64,000 nucleotides of DNA. Origin: Exiguobacterium acetylicum (GTDB lineage: Bacteria > Bacillota > Bacilli > Exiguobacteriales > Exiguobacteriaceae). Location: the NCBI RefSeq assembly GCF_019890935.1, contig NZ_CP082333.1, positions 2,072,001 to 2,136,000 of the forward strand, given 5' to 3'. Under the pieces are notes generated by a model. That model saw nothing but the letters and a program-made list of their open reading frames with translations. It was not told where the DNA came from and searched no databases. Shown here one piece after another: positions 38,547 to 49,083 of the stretch. Positions within the stretch are counted from its first letter, which is position 1. Each line of letters begins with the position of its first letter. The translations under genes and the position numbers were made by a program.

Positions 38547-40107
38547 AGAGGAAAATCTTCAGTTGATCACTCGTATTCGCTTCATAGGCTGTTCTTAAGT
38601 CCCGCACAAAATCAAGACCATGGTGATTTAACCACGGTAGGACAGAATGAATCCGCTCTTGTGGCGCTCCATCAGGAAGGAGATGGTAAGCCGTCTCTTT
38701 ATATTGCCGTGTTTGTCGATCGAACTGACGTCGATCTTCTGCCAGTAGACTAGCAACTGCTTGATCGAGCTGTTTCTTGACCTTCTCACTCTTACTCGAT
38801 GTCCGCAGTAGATCCTGTTCGAGCGAGAGGAATTCAGAGACAAAACTGTCTTTTAACATTGCTGCCGTCTGCATACGTCCTGTCATTTTCTCTTCTGAAT
38901 AGAGCGGAATCGGAACGCCTGACCGGACGATTTCTTCGAGCGACACCTCGAGTTTAGCAAGACGTTTTTCATCGCTACGACGCACGAGTAACCCACCCAT
39001 GCGGGGAATCAATAACGGCATCGTCCAATTCAGATGATGAAAGAGCGGTCGTAAGCGTGTCCAGTATGCTAACTCCCCCGGACCCCCGATATAGGCAAGC
39101 GTCGGGAACAGATAATCCTGCATCAATGGACGGGTGACGACACTGTTGGAGAAACGTTCCGGACTGGCGTACAGCAACGCGATCAGTTCAAGCTCCGTAT
39201 ATTGCTTTCCTTGTTTCGTCTCGAATCCGTCTGCTGTCGGATACAGCAACTGACGACCGTGATCATCGACGAAAAGATGCGCCGCTTCCTCGTTCAAGAA
39301 TGTATCCGGTAACTCTTGCGTCTGTGAAATACCATCCGTCAATGCTCGTCTAAATTCCGCATTGTCTTGAATCAACCGTTCAAAGAACGGAATCTCGAGT
39401 TCACGGACAGAATGTGTATCCGCATCAAAGAAGACGACATCAAAATCGATCAATTCACCAATCAATTCTGAGAAAAACATCCCATACGATGTACACTCTT
39501 CAACGAGTTTCTTCAGGCGCGCAACTAATTGTTTCGTATGCACCGTTTCTGGCATTGCTCGGAATGCCTCTTCGATGATTTCAAGAAGTGCTACTTGATC
39601 AAAAGAGAGTCGACTGACCGAGCGGGCAATCGATTCTGAAGGTGTGACAGCGACTTTACGCGTTTGATAATCCGCTGTCGGAACGTAAACATGGTTAATC
39701 TCATCAAAATCGTGATCTTCGGTCGCGAGCCAAAAAATCGGAACGACAGGTCGCCCAAGTGTCGTCTCCGCCTGCTGCGCGACCTTCAGACAGGTCAACA
39801 ATTTATAGATTGCATATAATGGTCCGCCGAAGATACCTGTTTGTTGTCCTGTAATGACAACTTGAGCTTCACCCGTACGAAGCTTCGCGACACGTTCCCG
39901 CAAACGCTCCGTCATGTTCGGATTTTGGCGTTCAAGTTCGTCAGTCAGTGCCGCAAGATGCGGATAGTGACGTTCTTCAAGCAAACGGCTCCTCGACGCT
40001 AAACCACTCTCTCCAAGGTGGTCGACATATGTTAAGAATTCTTCTCGTGAAGCACGATGCATCAACGAGTTATCATCGTATAAGGCTTCAAATGGTTGTA
40101 CCTTCAA
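38545..40107 (-). CDS. bshC: BshC, putative cysteine ligase of bacillithiol synthesis
   Basis: 520 residues from a TTG start (AAGGGA upstream). It is the last step of bacillithiol synthesis, joining cysteine to glucosaminyl malate. Family motifs: VVITGQQTGIFGGPLY near 83-98, PIFWLATEDHDFDEINH near 123-139, and TLAYIGGPGELAYW near 335. The Rossmann-like core is followed by a long helical C-terminal region (about 380-500). The position next to the rsmH cluster is the same as in Bacillus (yllA). Confidence 0.95.
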   Translation of the reverse strand: MKVQPFEALYDDNSLMHRASREEFLTYVDHLGESGLASRSRLLEERHYPHLAALTDELERQNPNMTERLRERVAKLRTGEAQVVITGQQTGIFGGPLYAIYKLLTCLKVAQQAETTLGRPVVPIFWLATEDHDFDEINHVYVPTADYQTRKVAVTPSESIARSVSRLSFDQVALLEIIEEAFRAMPETVHTKQLVARLKKLVEECTSYGMFFSELIGELIDFDVVFFDADTHSVRELEIPFFERLIQDNAEFRRALTDGISQTQELPDTFLNEEAAHLFVDDHGRQLLYPTADGFETKQGKQYTELELIALLYASPERFSNSVVTRPLMQDYLFPTLAYIGGPGELAYWTRLRPLFHHLNWTMPLLIPRMGGLLVRRSDEKRLAKLEVSLEEIVRSGVPIPLYSEEKMTGRMQTAAMLKDSFVSEFLSLEQDLLRTSSKSEKVKKQLDQAVASLLAEDRRQFDRQTRQYKETAYHLLPDGAPQERIHSVLPWLNHHGLDFVRDLRTAYEANTSDQLKIFL

Positions 40108-40136
40108 ACAAAATCCCTTCTTTCTTACCTAACTGG

Positions 40137-40493
40137 TCAGCTGATGAACAGTTGACGAATACCGAGTACGAACAGTATGAAATGGACGGGTAATGCCAGC
40201 AAGATGATGATCCGCCAACTGTGGCGAATCATTTGTCTCAAATCAACATCAAGTTGACGAATTCGTTGCCAGAGTGCATTCAACGCAAACACCAACAACA
40301 CGACGATGACGATCCACCCTAAGTAATTTGTTCCGGTCAAGGCAATCAATGCAACATGAATCGCATACAGAACGATGAATGTTCCAAAGTCGAGTGCAAA
40401 TCGAACGGCCTTCCCATGTTTCCGAAATAGAAGTAGAAAGACGAGATACAACGCAATCAGGCTGAATAAAGGAAAAATGATGAAGACTGTCAC
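40137..40493 (-). CDS. DUF3397 family membrane protein
   Basis: 118 residues with four hydrophobic helices (about 3-23, 35-52, 58-76 and 92-114) and a GTG start overlapping the panE stop. It resembles the DUF3397 proteins found between panE and bshC in many Bacillales. No function is known. It is coupled to panE by a four-base overlap. Confidence 0.8.
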   Translation of the reverse strand: MTVFIIFPLFSLIALYLVFLLLFRKHGKAVRFALDFGTFIVLYAIHVALIALTGTNYLGWIVIVVLLVFALNALWQRIRQLDVDLRQMIRHSWRIIILLALPVHFILFVLGIRQLFIS

Positions 40494-41299
40494 TGCGGAC
40501 CCTCCCTCTGTTTGATCTGTTCATAATAAAAAGATAAACGTGGCGTCGCAGTCGTCGCCTGACGTAATGCGTATCCAAGTATCGGCTCTACTTCCGTTCG
40601 TCGTCCGTACTCAAAATCTCGTAACATCGAAGAACGATTTTTGCTCGTATTCTTCATGATCCGCTCGATCTCGGAATAAGTAATGTCATGGTGCGGGAAG
40701 ATCGTCCGCATTTCGTCGAATAATTGACGGGCTTCTTCTCGATAAGGCATCTCTAGTAAGGATCCATTCTCAACACCGTAATAAGCCGTCACTGGATTGA
40801 TGACGACGTTGATGAACAACTTCGTCAATAGGACAGCTTCCATATCTGACTCGAATTCAAAGCACAGCTGCCTTGACGACAAGTTCGCTACCTCTTGATT
40901 CCCGTAGCGGATACGTCCTTTTCCAGTATGCTGGACTTCAAACGGTGCAGTACGCATGGCACCATGTTCGACGACACCAAATAAGACATGCGGCAATTGC
41001 TCTTTCCATTTCAAATGATCCATTCCATTTTGCAGGAACATGACGGGACACGTCAGCCGCTTAAGGAATGGAATCACACTTTTTATATCATACGACTTTG
41101 TCGCGACAAACACCAAGTCTTCTGACTCGAGCCGATCAATCTTCCGGATCCGTACGAGACGACTCGCTTGTCCATCGCGAATGATTGGTCGTTCCTCTTC
41201 TTGTTCTTGTCGCACATAAAGCGTGACTGCATGCTCTTCCGATAAATAAGAGGCAAGCAACAACCCGATGGCACCCGCGCCAATGATTCCAACATTCAT
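40490..41299 (-). CDS. panE: 2-dehydropantoate 2-reductase
   Basis: 269 residues, slightly short. It reduces ketopantoate to pantoate with NADPH for coenzyme A synthesis. The NADP-binding motif IGAGAIGLLLASYL is at 5-18. The catalytic Lys appears in TKLFINVVINPVTAYYG (about 165-181), where the usual pattern K-N-N-P-T becomes FINVVINPVTA. B. subtilis YlbQ has the same neighbourhood. CoaD of the same pathway is encoded at 44406-44897. Confidence 0.88.
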   Translation of the reverse strand: MNVGIIGAGAIGLLLASYLSEEHAVTLYVRQEQEEERPIIRDGQASRLVRIRKIDRLESEDLVFVATKSYDIKSVIPFLKRLTCPVMFLQNGMDHLKWKEQLPHVLFGVVEHGAMRTAPFEVQHTGKGRIRYGNQEVANLSSRQLCFEFESDMEAVLLTKLFINVVINPVTAYYGVENGSLLEMPYREEARQLFDEMRTIFPHHDITYSEIERIMKNTSKNRSSMLRDFEYGRRTEVEPILGYALRQATTATPRLSFYYEQIKQREGPQ

Positions 41300-41320
41300 C
41301 TGTTCATGTCCCCTTTCATG

Positions 41321-41366
41321 AAAAAAGCGACCTTAAAACCGATTTCTCGATTCGAAGGTCGCTTTT
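41321..41366 (-). terminator. Terminator after rpmF
   Basis: AAGCGACCTT (41325-41334) pairs with AAGGTCGCTT (41355-41364). Six A stand on the left, giving a T6 tail on the minus strand. It lies between rpmF and panE. Confidence 0.9.
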
Positions 41367-41382
41367 ATACCGATCAATCAGC

Positions 41383-41556
41383 TTATTTGCTGACGATTTC
41401 TTTACCTTTGTACGAGCCACATGCTTTACAAACGCGGTGTGAAAGTTTCATTTCACCACAGTTTGGGCACTCGACCATACCTGGTACACGGAGTTTGAAA
41501 TGAGTACGGCGAAGACGTTTGCGTGTTTTCGACGTTCTGCGGAATGGTACTGCCAT
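41383..41556 (-). CDS. rpmF: 50S ribosomal protein L32
   Basis: 57 residues, start [19 protein letters not shown], with a zinc ribbon of four cysteines (CPNCGEM...CKACGSY), the zinc-binding form of L32. The ATG follows AAGGAGGTGG. It is cotranscribed with the ylbN gene 46 bases upstream, the standard yceD/ylbN-rpmF pair of bacteria. Too short for many automatic calls but unmistakable. Confidence 0.98.
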
Positions 41557-41602
41557 CGTTGTCCACCTCCTTGAAAAAATACACTCGCCTTTACTTCAGA
41601 AA

Positions 41603-42127
41603 TCAGGAATCCTGATCTTTTTTAAAGAACTGAGCGAGACCCGCGAGTCGCGGATCGATTTTTGGTTCGGTTTCCTCTGGATCTTCTTCAGAAAGAATCG
41701 TCCAGCCTTCCCCCTCAACCAACTGATTCTCTTCATCATCCCCATGCACTTGCACTGGCACATGAAGTAAAATCAATTCTTGCACGAGCGGTCGAAGATC
41801 GACCGTATTCCCGATCGGCACGTTGATGTCATCTGCTTCGTTCGAAACAGCATCGACCTCGAGCAGGAATGGCTCGATGGATTCAATCTCGAATGGATAA
41901 GCGACGTCATTTAGCGTCCGGGCATCCGGAAGCGTCATTTCGCCGGTAATCCGAAGATTGAATATTAATTGATTCGATGTAAACGATGCATTTGCACGAA
42001 CGTGCACAGGTTGCACCGCCCGGATATCCGGATGGAGGGCGACTAGCTCATTGAGCTCGATCGTCTCGTTAACCTGAAGTTGACCCAGATTGCGCAATTT
42101 ATTCAATTGCATCAGGGACCATTTCAT
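41603..42127 (-). CDS. ylbN: DUF177 (YceD/YlbN) family protein
   Basis: 174 residues from ATG 42127, after GAGGTG; the frame to 42184 lies across the promoter. DUF177 proteins accompany rpmF in most bacteria and have been linked to 23S rRNA accumulation. The typical core VPIGNTVDLRPLVQELILLHVPV is split over about 122-145, and the acidic C-terminus ends in the family motif DPRLAGLAQFF. A consensus promoter starts the unit about 20 bases upstream. Confidence 0.92.
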   Translation of the reverse strand: MKWSLMQLNKLRNLGQLQVNETIELNELVALHPDIRAVQPVHVRANASFTSNQLIFNLRITGEMTLPDARTLNDVAYPFEIESIEPFLLEVDAVSNEADDINVPIGNTVDLRPLVQELILLHVPVQVHGDDEENQLVEGEGWTILSEEDPEETEPKIDPRLAGLAQFFKKDQDS

Positions 42128-42155
42128 CCGAATCACCTCAATTGCAACAATATGA

Positions 42156-42184
42156 ATTATAGAGAGGACATCTTGTTTTGTCAA
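42156..42184 (-). promoter_or_regulatory. Consensus sigma-A promoter of ylbN-rpmF
   Basis: -35 TTGACA (42179-42184), 17-base spacer, -10 TATAAT (42156-42161) on the minus strand: every position matches the consensus. Such strength suits a ribosomal protein unit. It implies a short leader of about 20 bases. Confidence 0.9.
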
Positions 42185-42283
42185 TGTTTTTTCTTTACAC
42201 TGAAATCGCTAGAGAACGAACACTTTTGGACGTCTTTATCCATATTACCGCACTTAATTCGGTTTGCAAAGGAGAAAGTTTTC

Positions 42284-43407
42284 ATGAGGATGACAGCTAT
42301 CATTTCAGAGTACAATCCGTTTCATAACGGACACTATTATCAAGCGACGACAGCACGACGGGAAACGGATGCCGACGTCATCGTCGCCATCATGAGCGGG
42401 ACGTTCATGCAGCGTGGTGAGCCCGCCTTTACGGATAAATGGACACGTGCTCAGGCAGCCGTCGCGAGCGGTGCCATCGATCTCGTTCTTGAACTTCCCT
42501 TCTATTTTGCTGTCCAGCGTGCTGATCGCTTTGCACTCGGTGGTGTAACGATTGCCGAGACAATCGGCTGTCAGTCGCTTTCGTTTGGAAGCGAGTGCGG
42601 AGATATCGAACCTTTTCTCCATGCAGCAGCGGAACAGATCGAAGAGACCCCTGCATACAAGCAAGCGTTACACGATGGATTATCAGCGGGCCTCTCTTCT
42701 GCTCACGCCGCCAGTCAAGCATTCAGGAGCGTCTCAAGGACGCTTGATTTGACACAACCGAACAATACGCTTGGCTATTATTACGCTCGCGCCGCAAATA
42801 CCCTGTCGCTTCATACGACGAAACGGATTGGAAGTGGCTACCACGACTTATCCACCGGGGACATCATGAGCGCCACCGCGATACGCGCCCATCATCAGAC
42901 ACACGGTCAGCTGCTCGCACTTCCTGAACAGACGGAAGACGTCTTAGCAAGCGCCTCTTTCGCCAACTTCTCGCATTATTATCCGTGGATTCGACAACGT
43001 CTACTAACGACTCCAGTAGCCGAGTTGATGCGAATCGCTGGGATCGACGCTTCGTTAGCACCACGACTCATCGAAGGGGCGAAACAAGCAACGACATTCG
43101 AGACCTTTCTGAATCACGTCAAAACACGCCGTTATACGCGGACGAGCCTGCAACGTGCCCTGATCTATCTGTTGACCTCAACGACAGCAGAGGAGGTCGC
43201 ACGGATTGATTACGACCATATTGATTTCGTTCGTCCCCTCGCCTTTTCAGAACGAGGACGACAGGCACTCAAATCCATCAAAACGCGGACTACCGTCTTC
43301 AGTACCTTCACGAGTCATCCTTGGCTAACGAAAGAAAGCCAAGTGACAGCTGCATACGCACTGCCCTTGGCTCGCTACGACGCGTTGCTCGAACACCGTC
43401 GTTTTCC

Positions 43408-43435
<28 letters not shown>
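42284..43435 (+). CDS. tmcAL: tRNA(Met) cytidine acetate ligase TmcAL (YlbM)
   Basis: 383 residues from ATG 42284, 9 bases after AAAGGAG; the frame back to 42080 is not coding. It forms N4-acetylcytidine at C34 of elongator tRNA-Met using acetate and ATP. The nucleotidyltransferase motif YNPFHNGHYYQ lies at about 10-20, followed by MSGTFMQRGEPAFTDKW and LELPFYFAVQRADRFA. Its last 28 bases overlap the end of the convergent ylbL. YlbM next to ylbN and ylbL is the Bacillus order. Confidence 0.94.
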
Positions 43436-45466
<2,031 letters not shown>

Positions 45467-45482
45467 TTCCTTCATTCCTTTC

Positions 45483-45514
45483 AACAAAGAAGCGACGAGG
45501 ATGTCCTCATCGCT
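45483..45514 (-). terminator. Terminator after ylbG
   Basis: An 11-bp stem (45491-45501 with 45504-45514, one wobble) followed on the minus strand by TCTTTGTTG. Confidence 0.75.
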
Positions 45515-45521
45515 CCATGGA

Positions 45522-45779
45522 TTATGCTTCTTCTGGCATTTTACCTTTTTTGTTCGCGAACGTCTCCGTGATGAACGGTCGTTCTGAACGTTTGATCGAT
45601 TCGACGAACGGGAGAGTCGAAATGACTTCCATCACCTGTTCATGCTGATCTAAATCGACATACAGATGAACGTATCGTTCACGTTTAGACGTAAAGTAGA
45701 CGTTCCCGTAACGGCGTAATTGACGGGATGCTTTCATCGCATTGACATAGACGATGAGTCCCACTCGTTCTTTGATCAC
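45522..45779 (-). CDS. ylbG: UPF0298 family protein YlbG
   Basis: 85 residues from a GTG start with AAGGGGG 9 bases upstream. The N-terminus VGLIVYVNAMKASRQLRRYGNVYFTSKRE matches the small UPF0298/YlbG family of Bacillales, whose function is unknown. It lies 24 bases after ylbF and before rsmD, as in Bacillus. Confidence 0.92.
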   Translation of the reverse strand: MIKERVGLIVYVNAMKASRQLRRYGNVYFTSKRERYVHLYVDLDQHEQVMEVISTLPFVESIKRSERPFITETFANKKGKMPEEA

Positions 45780-45803
45780 GCCAGCCTACCCCCTTCACCT
45801 TCG

Positions 45804-46244
45804 TTATCCGCTACAGCTACAGCTGCCACCGGTCGAACAACCTCCAGCGCATCCTTGATCGAAGAAAGGATTTCCCGTCGGTACTTTAATTTGCGGTGAT
45901 ACTTCCCCAGCGAGCTTCAGACTGATTTGTCCGAGTAACGTCTCGAGTTGTTTTTCCGCCTTTTTAAACTGCGCGACTTCCTCTTGTAAATCAAGTCGCC
46001 GTTTGACTTCATGGACCTTTTTCGTGATCGTCTGATAGTCAGGATGATACCGTCCGAATCGCTGTACGAGTTCGTAGTCCTCCTTGACTTGATGAAAATC
46101 GCGAATGACAGCCTGTGCCTCTGCTGACTCTTGCTGTGCTTGTTTCGCACATCTATATGCTTGCCCCGTTTCACTTTGAGCGAGAGATCGAATGAGGTCT
46201 TCCGCTGCGTTGATGAGGTCAATCGTCTTATCGGTATATATCAC
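45804..46244 (-). CDS. ylbF: YlbF/YmcA-family regulator (RicF-like) with cysteine-rich tail
   Basis: 146 residues from GTG 46244, 9 bases after AAGGAGG; the frame to 46271 covers that site. A helical YlbF/YmcA domain spans about 5-115, and a C-terminal tail with cysteines follows (GCAGGCSTGGSCSCSG). In B. subtilis YlbF (RicF) forms the RicAFT complex carrying iron-sulfur clusters, which directs RNase Y maturation of mRNAs and supports competence, biofilm and sporulation. Sporulation is not expected here, so the mRNA role is the likely one. Confidence 0.9.
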   Translation of the reverse strand: MIYTDKTIDLINAAEDLIRSLAQSETGQAYRCAKQAQQESAEAQAVIRDFHQVKEDYELVQRFGRYHPDYQTITKKVHEVKRRLDLQEEVAQFKKAEKQLETLLGQISLKLAGEVSPQIKVPTGNPFFDQGCAGGCSTGGSCSCSG

Positions 46245-46345
46245 AACGAATCTCCTCCTTAACTTTACCATCTTATCATAACATTTCTCTCCCTCCTAGC
46301 CTGTTGAATTGTGTATAATTTGTTCAGAAGGAAGGAATGAACTTT

Positions 46346-47113
46346 ATGCAACTGCTCTCTTTTAATATGTTCCGGACGATTGGAATCAAGACGGAACATG
46401 CCAAGTCAGATTATCACTTTGATTCCTTGAAAAAAATCGAACAGGCGGATGTCGTCCTGTTCCCGGAATACTGGCAAATCCACTCAATCATCTATGGGAT
46501 GAAAAAACCGATTTTCCCGTCGGCTGCTACGTTCCACTTAGGTCATGACAAGATCGAAATGACGCGGATTTTTCAAACCGTCATTCCGGATAACATCCCT
46601 CGGACCGGCATCTATGGAAAAAATGAATTCACCGTCGAACGTGTCTTACGTGAATTTTCGTTTCCTTTCGTTGCGAAGACAGTCCGTAGCTCAATGGGAC
46701 AAGGTGTTCATCTCATCAAAAATGAAACAGACTGGAAGAAATACACGGATACACACGAGACGTTCTACATTCAAGAGTACATTCCGAATGAGAAGGACTT
46801 ACGTGTCGTCGTCGTCGGCGATCAAGTCCTTGCTGCATACTGGCGCGTAGGCGGTGCTCAGTTCTTAAATAACGTCGCTCAAGGTGGTGTCCTTGATTTT
46901 GATGATGTGCCACAAGGGGCAATCGACTTCGTGCTCGCTCTCGCGAAACAGCTCGATATCGATCACGCTGGTTTTGATCTCATCATCCGTGACGGACAGT
47001 GGTACGTTCTTGAGTTCAATGTCTTCTTCGGTGGAGAAGGACTCAATCACCTTGGTATTCACGCACCGGATACGATTCTCGAATATGTCGAACGAAAATA
47101 TGGAAGTTCATGA
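46346..47113 (+). CDS. ATP-grasp domain protein of unknown substrate
   Basis: 255 residues from ATG 46346, 9 bases after AAGGA; an ATG three codons earlier is next to the ribosome site. The C-terminal two thirds form an ATP-grasp fold: FPFVAKTVRSSMGQGVHLI (about 109-127), EYIPNEKDLRVVVVGD (about 148-163), and the metal-binding end FDLIIRDGQWYVLEFNVFFGG (about 216-236). It resembles RimK-like carboxylate-amine ligases, but the final motif reads EFNVFFG rather than EVNxxPG. The N-terminal 90 residues suggest a short pre-ATP-grasp domain. No partner gene indicates the substrate. Confidence 0.82.
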   Translation: MQLLSFNMFRTIGIKTEHAKSDYHFDSLKKIEQADVVLFPEYWQIHSIIYGMKKPIFPSAATFHLGHDKIEMTRIFQTVIPDNIPRTGIYGKNEFTVERVLREFSFPFVAKTVRSSMGQGVHLIKNETDWKKYTDTHETFYIQEYIPNEKDLRVVVVGDQVLAAYWRVGGAQFLNNVAQGGVLDFDDVPQGAIDFVLALAKQLDIDHAGFDLIIRDGQWYVLEFNVFFGGEGLNHLGIHAPDTILEYVERKYGSS

Positions 47114-47161
47114 ATTCTTCAAAATGACTTCACATCTTTTACGTCATCGTTTCATTCATTA

Positions 47162-47171
47162 TGGTATGATA
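47162..47171 (+). promoter_or_regulatory. Candidate extended -10 promoter for the YugN-like gene
   Basis: TGGTATGAT, an extended -10 (TG-N-TATGAT), lies about 55 bases before the start codon; no good -35 is visible. A short CTAGT-ATCT-ACTAG palindrome follows in the leader. Confidence 0.4.
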
Positions 47172-47223
47172 GTTTGGAAAGACTAGTATCTACTAGCAAA
47201 CTGGGGTATAGGGGGATTCAAAC

Positions 47224-47574
47224 ATGAAGTTTGAACAATATGGTATCGAAGGCAAGGAACTGAAGTTCGGTCTTCTCGAAACAATCATGGAACATCACCG
47301 CTTCGTTCGTGAAGGACAGTGGGATTACGAACGCGCGATGTATGACATGAAATATGAAAAACAATCAACAGGTGAAGTATTCTACCTGCGTGTTCCTGTC
47401 TATGCGATCCAAGGCGAGATTGAAGACCGCCATGCTGTCGTTCGTATGATGACACCACTTCTCGGTAAACACTACTATCCACACGGTGTCGAGTATGATG
47501 AGACGTTCCCTCCGGAAATCGTCAAAGACTGCGAACGTCGTTTAGCAGCATTGCTCGAAACACTCGAAAAATAA
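47224..47574 (+). CDS. YugN-like family protein
   Basis: 116 residues. The ATG has AGGGGGA upstream. The sequence (GLLETIMEHHRFVREGQWDYERAMYD near the start and LLGKHYYPHGVEYDETFP toward the end) resembles the YugN-like family of Bacillales, a small soluble protein of unknown function. It has its own terminator downstream and probably its own promoter, so it is monocistronic. Confidence 0.82.
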   Translation: MKFEQYGIEGKELKFGLLETIMEHHRFVREGQWDYERAMYDMKYEKQSTGEVFYLRVPVYAIQGEIEDRHAVVRMMTPLLGKHYYPHGVEYDETFPPEIVKDCERRLAALLETLEK

Positions 47575-47584
47575 GATCCACACG

Positions 47585-47617
47585 TAGAGGTTCCAATTAA
47601 GGAGCCTCTATTTTTTT
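47585..47617 (+). terminator. Terminator after the YugN-like gene
   Basis: TAGAGGTTCC (47585-47594) pairs with GGAGCCTCTA (47601-47610), then a T7 run. Confidence 0.92.
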
Positions 47618-47631
47618 GTTCTTCATTCCAA

Positions 47632-47675
47632 ACAAAAAAGCTAACGACCTCGCATCATCCACGAAATCATTAGCT
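47632..47675 (-). terminator. Terminator at the end of the ctaG-ctaM-sco unit
   Basis: AGCTAACGA (47639-47647) pairs with TCATTAGCT (47667-47675, one wobble), followed on the minus strand by T6. It ends leftward transcripts after the small gene at 47722. Confidence 0.8.
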
Positions 47676-47721
47676 GTTCTGTCCAACTGATTGTTATTCT
47701 TTAATACGCGCGAAATCGCTT

Positions 47722-47979
47722 TTAACGCGCGACGAATTGTACATAAGATACGACATCGTCTCCGAGCTGAATCCCAAGCTGCTCGCGTACATGAAGATAA
47801 AGCGCGTGAAGTGACGTTGCCGGTGCATTGACCTTTACGCTAAATGCAATCTCTTCCCGGTCCATCCGTTTGATCCGGGAGTGATGGATTCCATAATCCT
47901 CGATCGCACAAGCAAGTAATTCCTCGATGGCTTGAATAGAGACGGTAACATCTCCTTGCATGTACTCTTCATAAGTCAT
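47722..47979 (-). CDS. Small Asp23/Gls24-like protein of unknown function
   Basis: 85 residues, not recognised with certainty. The pattern (VTVSIQAIEELLACAIEDYGI, then REEIAFSVKVNAP, then LHVREQLGIQLGDDVVSYVQFV) alternates helix and strand like the Asp23/Gls24 alkaline shock fold, in a compact form without the glycine-rich end. It starts 6 bases after the sco gene, so it is translated from the same transcript as the copper chaperone and oxidase assembly genes. A link to envelope or oxidase biogenesis is only contextual. Confidence 0.65.
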   Translation of the reverse strand: MTYEEYMQGDVTVSIQAIEELLACAIEDYGIHHSRIKRMDREEIAFSVKVNAPATSLHALYLHVREQLGIQLGDDVVSYVQFVAR

Positions 47980-47985
47980 CTGCCT

Positions 47986-48591
47986 TCACTCCTTTGCTAA
48001 TTGTGTGACCGAAGACATGACCTCTTCTAAGTCGACCGGTTCATCCGGCGTCTTCGCCATAGACGAAATCGCCCGTACTTTATTCTCACGGTCCAAAATG
48101 AACATTTGTGTTCCGTGTGTCACTAAGCCGCTCTCAGCCTTCGAGTAATAGAAATTCAACTGACGTGTCAAACGATCGATGACGACTGGATCTCCCGTCA
48201 ATACTCTCCATCCTTTGGCATCTGCTTCAAAGTTCGAAGCATACTTTTTCAAGACTTTCGGTGTATCCACTTTTGGATCAACCGTCACTGCGACGAGTTC
48301 GACGTCACTTCCGTACAATTCTTCGTTCCGAAGCTTTTTCTCAAGCTTACGGTAATCATTTAACGTCAACGGACAAATATCAGGACAGTTCGAGTAGAAG
48401 AACGTCAACACTTTGACTTTTCCGTCTTCCGAATTGAATGATTTTCCGTCTACGGCATTCGTTAATTCAAATGGTGTCGGTTCAGCGATGACAGGTAACT
48501 TTTCTTTCATGAAGAAATAATAATATCCCCCGGCTGCCGCAACTAAGATAAGGACGACGGCAGCGACCGTCAAGTAACTATTCTTTTTCAA
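47986..48591 (-). CDS. SCO1/SenC-family copper chaperone for cytochrome oxidase
   Basis: 201 residues with an N-terminal membrane anchor (about 6-27) and a thioredoxin-like outer domain. The copper site is complete: CPDIC (about 77-81) plus the distant His in VTHGTQMFILD (about 157-167). SCO proteins deliver copper to the CuA centre of subunit II, here CtaC. It sits downstream of ctaM with 12 bases between, in the same unit as ctaG. B. subtilis YpmQ is the equivalent but lies elsewhere. Confidence 0.94.
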   Translation of the reverse strand: MKKNSYLTVAAVVLILVAAAGGYYYFFMKEKLPVIAEPTPFELTNAVDGKSFNSEDGKVKVLTFFYSNCPDICPLTLNDYRKLEKKLRNEELYGSDVELVAVTVDPKVDTPKVLKKYASNFEADAKGWRVLTGDPVVIDRLTRQLNFYYSKAESGLVTHGTQMFILDRENKVRAISSMAKTPDEPVDLEEVMSSVTQLAKE

Positions 48592-48603
48592 GTTGGCTCC
48601 CCC

Positions 48604-49065
48604 TTAATGACTCCAGATCGCCCGGAATACGTTCGTCGTCTCACCCGGATCGTAGACGACATATAGTAAGCAATACACGATCACACCGGTAATGGCTGTC
48701 AAAAACCAAACGATTGAGGCCACCGGTCCGATTTTACGGTGACGTGCAAAGTTCTTCTTATACGCGTGATAGAGTGCCATCAAACCGAGCACCCCACCAG
48801 ATGTCGCAAGAAGGATGTGGAAGATCAAGAATCCTGTGTAGTAGGCTTTGACGGACTCTGGACCGCCAAAGGCTGTGTTACCGAGCAGAATCGTCCGCAA
48901 GGCATACATGATGAAGAATAATAAAGCGAGTGCAGCTGCAATCGTCATCACGGTCTGGTGAGCTTTCATGTTACGACGCGTTTGGGCGATTAAAAACCAG
49001 CCAATCGCTACGAAAATCGCACTGATGACAATCAGCGACACACAAATCAACGGCAAATAACTCAT
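48604..49065 (-). CDS. ctaM: DUF420 membrane protein, CtaM-like oxidase assembly factor
   Basis: 153 residues with four membrane helices (about 5-28, 38-62, 76-100 and 115-140) and conserved histidines in KAHQTV, FHILLAT and LYHAYKKNFARHRKIG. DUF420 proteins (YozB in B. subtilis, CtaM in Staphylococcus) are required for maturation of aa3-type oxidase. The gene lies between ctaG and sco, which supports that role. Confidence 0.9.
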   Translation of the reverse strand: MSYLPLICVSLIVISAIFVAIGWFLIAQTRRNMKAHQTVMTIAAALALLFFIMYALRTILLGNTAFGGPESVKAYYTGFLIFHILLATSGGVLGLMALYHAYKKNFARHRKIGPVASIVWFLTAITGVIVYCLLYVVYDPGETTNVFRAIWSH

Positions 49066-49083
49066 GTTCCAACTTCCTCCAAT

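Noticed and set aside
42080-42283. N-terminal extension of TmcAL
   Set aside because: It crosses the consensus ylbN promoter and lacks family residues; AAAGGAG precedes 42284.
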